This document shows positions 60,618 to 64,000 of a stretch of DNA of 64,000 bases, piece by piece (within the stretch, counting starts at the first letter, position 1; each line of letters starts with the position of its first letter). This stretch comes from Williamsia phyllosphaerae. GTDB taxonomy: Bacteria > Actinomycetota > Actinomycetes > Mycobacteriales > Mycobacteriaceae. The notes beneath the pieces were generated by a model. That model saw only the letters and a program-made list of their open reading frames with translations, was not told the DNA's origin and ran no database searches. The stretch spans positions 1,426,001 through 1,490,000 of the forward strand of contig NZ_BMCS01000001.1 of NCBI RefSeq assembly GCF_014635305.1. Reading direction: 5' to 3'. A program made the position numbers and the translations under genes.

Positions 60618-61288
60618 GCAGACCCCACGACGCCGACGCGAGCCGTCTCGCCGCCCAGTCCCTCGCCCGCGGTGACGTGACCGGGTGGTTCGAGGACCTC
60701 TACCGCGAGGCCGCCGGCGGCGATGCCGTGGTGCCTTGGGATGCGCCGCAGGCCAACCCGTTGATCGTCGACGCACTCGCCGACGCGGGAGACGCGGTCG
60801 GGCGATCGGCGCTGGTGGTCGGGAGCGGCCTCGGCCGAGATGCCGAACACATTGCCTCGCTGGGTTATCGGACCACGGCGTTCGACGTGTCGCCCACCGG
60901 CATCGACAGCGCCCGCGCGCGGTTCCCGGAATCGGCGGTCGACTACGTGGTCGCCGATCTGCTGGATCTGCCGAAGCGGTGGCACAACGCCTTCGACCTC
61001 GTCGTCGAATCCATCACCGTGCAGTCGATGCCACTGTCGGTCCGCGACGACGCGATCGCAGCGGTGGCCTCCACCGTTGCGCCGGGCGGACGGCTGCTCG
61101 TGATCTCTGGCGTGCGGGCCGACGGTGTCGAGGTCGACGGTCCACCGTGGCCCCTGACCCGTGCGGAGATCGAGTCGTTCGCGACCGGAGGACTCACGAC
61201 GACATCGATCGAACAGATCGAGCGCGCCGACATCCCCGGTGCCCGCCGCTGGCAGGCCTGGTTCGACCGCACCCCCAGCCGTCCCTGA
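60614..61288 (+). CDS. Class I SAM-dependent methyltransferase
   Basis: The 224 residues start at GTG overlapping the kinase stop. SAM-binding motif I is ALVVGSGLGRDAEHIASLGY, followed by TAFDVSPTGIDSARARF and DLVVESITVQSM (post-motif). This resembles thiopurine/thiol-type methyltransferases (TPMT-like). Cotranscription with the two-component pair suggests a stress-linked methylation, perhaps of a toxic chalcogen or thiol compound, by inference only. Confidence 0.85.
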   Translation: MSRPHDADASRLAAQSLARGDVTGWFEDLYREAAGGDAVVPWDAPQANPLIVDALADAGDAVGRSALVVGSGLGRDAEHIASLGYRTTAFDVSPTGIDSARARFPESAVDYVVADLLDLPKRWHNAFDLVVESITVQSMPLSVRDDAIAAVASTVAPGGRLLVISGVRADGVEVDGPPWPLTRAEIESFATGGLTTTSIEQIERADIPGARRWQAWFDRTPSRP

Positions 61289-61289
61289 G

Positions 61290-62741
61290 CTATCTGTGCG
61301 CCTGGTTGTTCCAGTAGTCGGCGATGTCCGACGTCTGCTTGATCACCTGGTCCGGCTCGATGACGCTCGGCCAGATGGTGATCAGGTAAGAATCGATGAA
61401 CTCGCCGACGTCAGCGTCGCGAGCGGCATCCATGTTCTTGGCGCAGTACCTGATTCGATAGGTTCCCGGTGAGATCGGCAACACTGTGCCGGGTGCATCG
61501 TCGGTGAAGCCCATCAACCATGGACGCGACTCAACCGTCCAGGACGCCTCGACGATCTCATCCCAGGCGTCCACCTCGGGTTCGGGGCGCTCGGCCCGGA
61601 TCTCGAGGGTGACGGTGATGGTGCCGGTGTGTAGACCGCAGACGAGGACGACGTTCGCAGGTTCGCGTGTCCCGACCAATCCGTTCCGCTGGCCCGCGAA
61701 GGCACGGCGCATGTCGCCGCTCCATTCGCCGTCACCAGAGGGCATGTAGTACTGGCTGTACTCCACCGCAACCGGTCCGGAGAAGATGGCACCCTCCGCC
61801 TCGACGGACCCGGGCATCGGTCCCGACAAGGGCGGCATCAGGAAGACGGACTCCAGTGTCCGTGCGGCATCTTCGTCGGTCAGCGTCCCGGGTTGCCAAC
61901 GGAGTTCATGAGTCCAGACGGCGTCACTGATCTGCGCGTGTTGAGTGTGCGACGCGACCTCCGGACTCGCGCGAGGTGGGTTCGAACCCGTCGGCCAGCG
62001 TCGGAGCATCACACTCGGCCCGTACGCGTACACCGATGCGTCCACTGCTCCGGTTCGCGGGTCGCCGTCCGCGGTATGTGTGGAGACGGCGGTCGGCACC
62101 CATCCTGGGACGGAGCGCGGGAGCTCCATCAACCGCTCCTGCTTTGCCTCGTTATTCCGTCGCCACCGAACGTTTTCGTTCTCGTACTCGATGGTCTGCC
62201 CCGTCCATCGGAACAGCTCGTCGGAGAACACCTCATCCATTTCGTGCCAGAGCATCTCGACGACGTCGTTCTCGGTCTGCCAGGCAATCGCAAGTCCGGT
62301 CTCGGCATCGATGACGAAGGTTTGCTCAGAACTCCTGATCGGGGATGTGGCAAAGACGACCTGCCATCCTCGCCTGCCGTGCACAGTTCGTTCTTCGATG
62401 CTGGTGGGTTCGCCGACCGAGGGTGGATCGTACTGACCGGGTACCGGCCAGTTCAGGTGTGCGGCGACGAGAGCCCTACCGTCGCCTCCTGGACCGACGA
62501 CATCGCCGCCACCGTCCTGGGTCATGTCGGTGTGCACCATCGCATCCGACGTCCGGCTGTACCGGTCGGAGGGGGTGACGATCAGAGTCGTCTGTCCCGC
62601 CACGGCGGTCTGCCACCGTCCGGGGGGATCGAACCAGATCTCCTCGGGTTCCTCGAGCCCAAGGCGGCGAACAGCACCGTGGACCGTCCGCCCGATCGTG
62701 CCGTAGTTCAGCGCACGGATCTGCCGCCATGTGGGGATCAC
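61290..62741 (-). CDS. Conserved protein of unknown function
   Basis: The 483 residues are counted from GTG 62741; ATG 62807 would add 22 residues and is the main alternative. It is soluble and Trp-rich, with beta-strand-like alternation. A central QVVFATSPIRSSEQTFVIDAETGLAIAWQ strand set resembles MucB/lipoprotein-carrier folds without a signal peptide, and the C-terminal LMGFTDDAPGTVLPISPGTYRIRYCAKNMD resembles an immunity/beta-barrel module common in actinobacterial hypotheticals. No motif is assigned. It is convergent with the methyltransferase with a one-base gap. Confidence 0.65.
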   Translation of the reverse strand: MIPTWRQIRALNYGTIGRTVHGAVRRLGLEEPEEIWFDPPGRWQTAVAGQTTLIVTPSDRYSRTSDAMVHTDMTQDGGGDVVGPGGDGRALVAAHLNWPVPGQYDPPSVGEPTSIEERTVHGRRGWQVVFATSPIRSSEQTFVIDAETGLAIAWQTENDVVEMLWHEMDEVFSDELFRWTGQTIEYENENVRWRRNNEAKQERLMELPRSVPGWVPTAVSTHTADGDPRTGAVDASVYAYGPSVMLRRWPTGSNPPRASPEVASHTQHAQISDAVWTHELRWQPGTLTDEDAARTLESVFLMPPLSGPMPGSVEAEGAIFSGPVAVEYSQYYMPSGDGEWSGDMRRAFAGQRNGLVGTREPANVVLVCGLHTGTITVTLEIRAERPEPEVDAWDEIVEASWTVESRPWLMGFTDDAPGTVLPISPGTYRIRYCAKNMDAARDADVGEFIDSYLITIWPSVIEPDQVIKQTSDIADYWNNQAHR

Positions 62742-62840
62742 ACCCGAGAGGCTAGCCAACGATTGTCGGCGGGCGCCCGTGTTCGCACGACAGCTGAGCA
62801 ACGCCATGGGCGGTGTTCTCGTACGCGCTAGTGTGACGTC

Positions 62841-63623
62841 ATGTCGTCTCCGATGGAGTGGTCGCGTGGTCGGTACGAGGCGGTTGCGGAACGTATCGCC
62901 GCGATCGCAGACGAGGTGGTGTCCCGCCTCGACGACGTGAGTCCGCTCGACGGTGCCGACGTCGTCGACCTCGCGTGCGGCACCGGGAGTGCGGCGCTCG
63001 CCGCGCACGAACGCGGCGCGCACGTGACCGGCGTCGACCTGACCGGCGACCTCGTCGCCATCGCCGAGGACAAGGCGCGTGCCGCCGGTGCCGACATCGC
63101 GTGGATCACCGCGGACGCCTCCGACACCGGCCTGGACGCCGACTCGTTCGACGGCGCCGTGTCGAACATGGGGATCATCTTCGTCGACCCCGACCGGCAG
63201 CTCGCCGAACTGGCCCGGCTGCTGCGACCTGGCGGCGTCCTCGGCTTCTCGGCGTGGGTGCGCGCCACGCACAACCCGTTCTACGACCCGATCGTGTCGG
63301 TCCTCGGTCGTCCCGCGCAGACCGGGCCGTCACCGGACCAGTGGGGCGAGCACGACACGATCCACGCCCGGCTCGCCGATGACTTCCAGGACGTCGATGT
63401 CGTGACCCGCACCCACACATGGGAATTCGAGTCGTTGGAGTCCGCCCTGACGTTCATCTCCGACGAGTCCCCCATGCACGTCAACGTGCTGCACCGGATC
63501 AGCGAGATGCAGCACGATCGGTTGATGTCGGCGTTCGAGGTCGCGTTGACGCGGCACGTCGCCGCCGACGGTCGGGTTGCGTTCGATTCGCCCTACGTGA
63601 TCGTGACCGCCCGACGTCAATGA
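62841..63623 (+). CDS. Class I SAM-dependent methyltransferase
   Basis: The 260 residues show motif I in DVVDLACGTGSAALAAHERG (residues about 41-60), VTGVDLTGDLVAIAEDKARAAG, and the post-motif DGAVSNMGIIFVDP with LLRPGGVLGFSAWV. This is the UbiE/arsenite-methyltransferase-like group, acting on small molecules. It lacks the Cys set of arsenite enzymes. It is divergent from the previous gene. Confidence 0.85.
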   Translation: MSSPMEWSRGRYEAVAERIAAIADEVVSRLDDVSPLDGADVVDLACGTGSAALAAHERGAHVTGVDLTGDLVAIAEDKARAAGADIAWITADASDTGLDADSFDGAVSNMGIIFVDPDRQLAELARLLRPGGVLGFSAWVRATHNPFYDPIVSVLGRPAQTGPSPDQWGEHDTIHARLADDFQDVDVVTRTHTWEFESLESALTFISDESPMHVNVLHRISEMQHDRLMSAFEVALTRHVAADGRVAFDSPYVIVTARRQ

Positions 63624-63661
63624 CGCCTGATCCCGCGCGCGGGCTGGTGCAGTCGTGTTTC

Positions 63662-64000
63662 ATGGGTGGGGTGGGGATCTCTGTGAACCGACCGCATCCA
63701 CGCCACGCGGTCATGGTGGTGGTGCTGGTTCTCGTCGCGGCCATGGCCACCGCCTGCTTCGATCCGCTCAACCGCCCCGGGTCCCGCGATTCCGATCCGA
63801 ACCACATCAGTGTGGGCTCCGGTGGGGTGCTCGAGGCCCAGATCATCGGCCAGATCTACATCGATGCACTCGAGGCCAACGGCTTCGTGGTGACCGATCA
63901 GCTCAACTCCGGGACACGCGAGCGCTACATCCCGGCGCTGCGGGCCGGCGACATCGACCTCGTCCCCGACTTCGCGGGCAACCTGCTGCAGTACCTGGCC
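63662..64000 (+). CDS. Glycine-betaine-type ABC transporter substrate-binding lipoprotein (5' part)
   Basis: The frame is open to the window edge (113 codons). GTG at 63671 and 63683 are alternative starts. The signal sequence AVMVVVLVLVAAMATACFD ends in a lipobox, so it is a secreted lipoprotein. The mature start ISVGSGGVLEAQIIGQIYIDALEANGFVVTDQLNSGTRERYIPALRAGDIDLVPDFAGNLLQYL matches ProX/OpuAC-type binding proteins. It presumably binds a quaternary ammonium osmoprotectant. The transporter genes should follow outside the window. Confidence 0.85.
   Translation, partial: MGGVGISVNRPHPRHAVMVVVLVLVAAMATACFDPLNRPGSRDSDPNHISVGSGGVLEAQIIGQIYIDALEANGFVVTDQLNSGTRERYIPALRAGDIDLVPDFAGNLLQYLA

Noticed and set aside
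1-64000. CRISPR array
   Set aside because: The tandem repeats at 23140 and 47319 have no unique spacers between units and no cas genes are nearby.

Overview
The window is high-GC actinobacterial DNA with dense, often overlapping genes and many GTG starts. Several genes point to a mycolic-acid-bearing member of the Mycobacteriales, and Gordonia or a close relative is my inference. These are the galactan exporter pair Wzm/Wzt next to the galactofuranosyltransferase GlfT1, the proteasome activator Bpa with its GQYL tail, two antigen-85-like esterases, a Pat/HisC2-type aminotransferase and several flavin/F420-type oxidoreductases.

Layout. 1-1.2 kb: the tail of a GtrA-family membrane protein and an SDR. 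1.2-8.4 kb: a TetR gene divergent from a tightly coupled five-gene catabolic operon (extradiol dioxygenase, FAH-family hydrolase, FAD monooxygenase, cytochrome P450, second FAD monooxygenase), which reads as an aromatic-ring hydroxylation and cleavage route. 8.5-12.7 kb: a TetR gene, an AidB-type acyl-CoA dehydrogenase and two luciferase-like monooxygenases. The second of these sits behind a perfect KstR-type operator. 12.9-15.4 kb: a three-gene operon of a four-repeat Gly/Asp-rich peptide, a JmjC-type Fe(II) oxygenase and a sucrase/ferredoxin-like protein. I consider this the best candidate for an undescribed peptide-modifying system. 15.5-18.5 kb: membrane and lipoprotein genes and a GAF-ANTAR regulator. 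18.5-24.2 kb: glfT1-wzt-wzm-bpa facing an aminotransferase and a quinone oxidoreductase, recalling the M. tuberculosis Rv3777-Rv3783 neighbourhood.

24.4-28.3 kb: a MarR gene and tRNA-Ser(UGA), followed by about 3 kb of AT-richer, gene-poor DNA. That stretch carries a TetR gene, a polyol-dehydrogenase-like protein with an altered catalytic residue and a small ORF, and looks like a horizontally acquired insert. 28.3-36.3 kb: a CPBP protease, an NmrA-like SDR, CorA, a divergent ddl/murF pair, an acyltransferase that seems to start at CTG, and a protein of unknown function. 36.3-42.7 kb: two antigen-85-like esterases, XRE/SDR and MarR/oxidoreductase divergent pairs, and a hot-dog thioesterase. 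42.7-44.4 kb: a small membrane protein, pat, tRNA-Ser(GCU) and tRNA-Arg(ACG).

44.5-51.5 kb: a flavin monooxygenase with its TetR, an aldo/keto reductase, a 21-bp tandem repeat, and a GTGA-coupled pair of an ATP-grasp enzyme and a 695-residue protein with papain-like Q/C/H/N spacing (the second candidate system), followed by a P-loop kinase. 51.5-64 kb: an F420-reductase-like protein, a lipoprotein, an SDR, a SLAC1/TehA transporter with LysR, a DUF2071 protein, and a signalling operon (receiver-flavoprotein fusion, cyclic-nucleotide-binding histidine kinase, methyltransferase). Two further genes follow, and the start of a glycine-betaine-type ABC binding lipoprotein runs off the edge.

No CRISPR array, rRNA, intact transposase, integrase or replication origin was seen.
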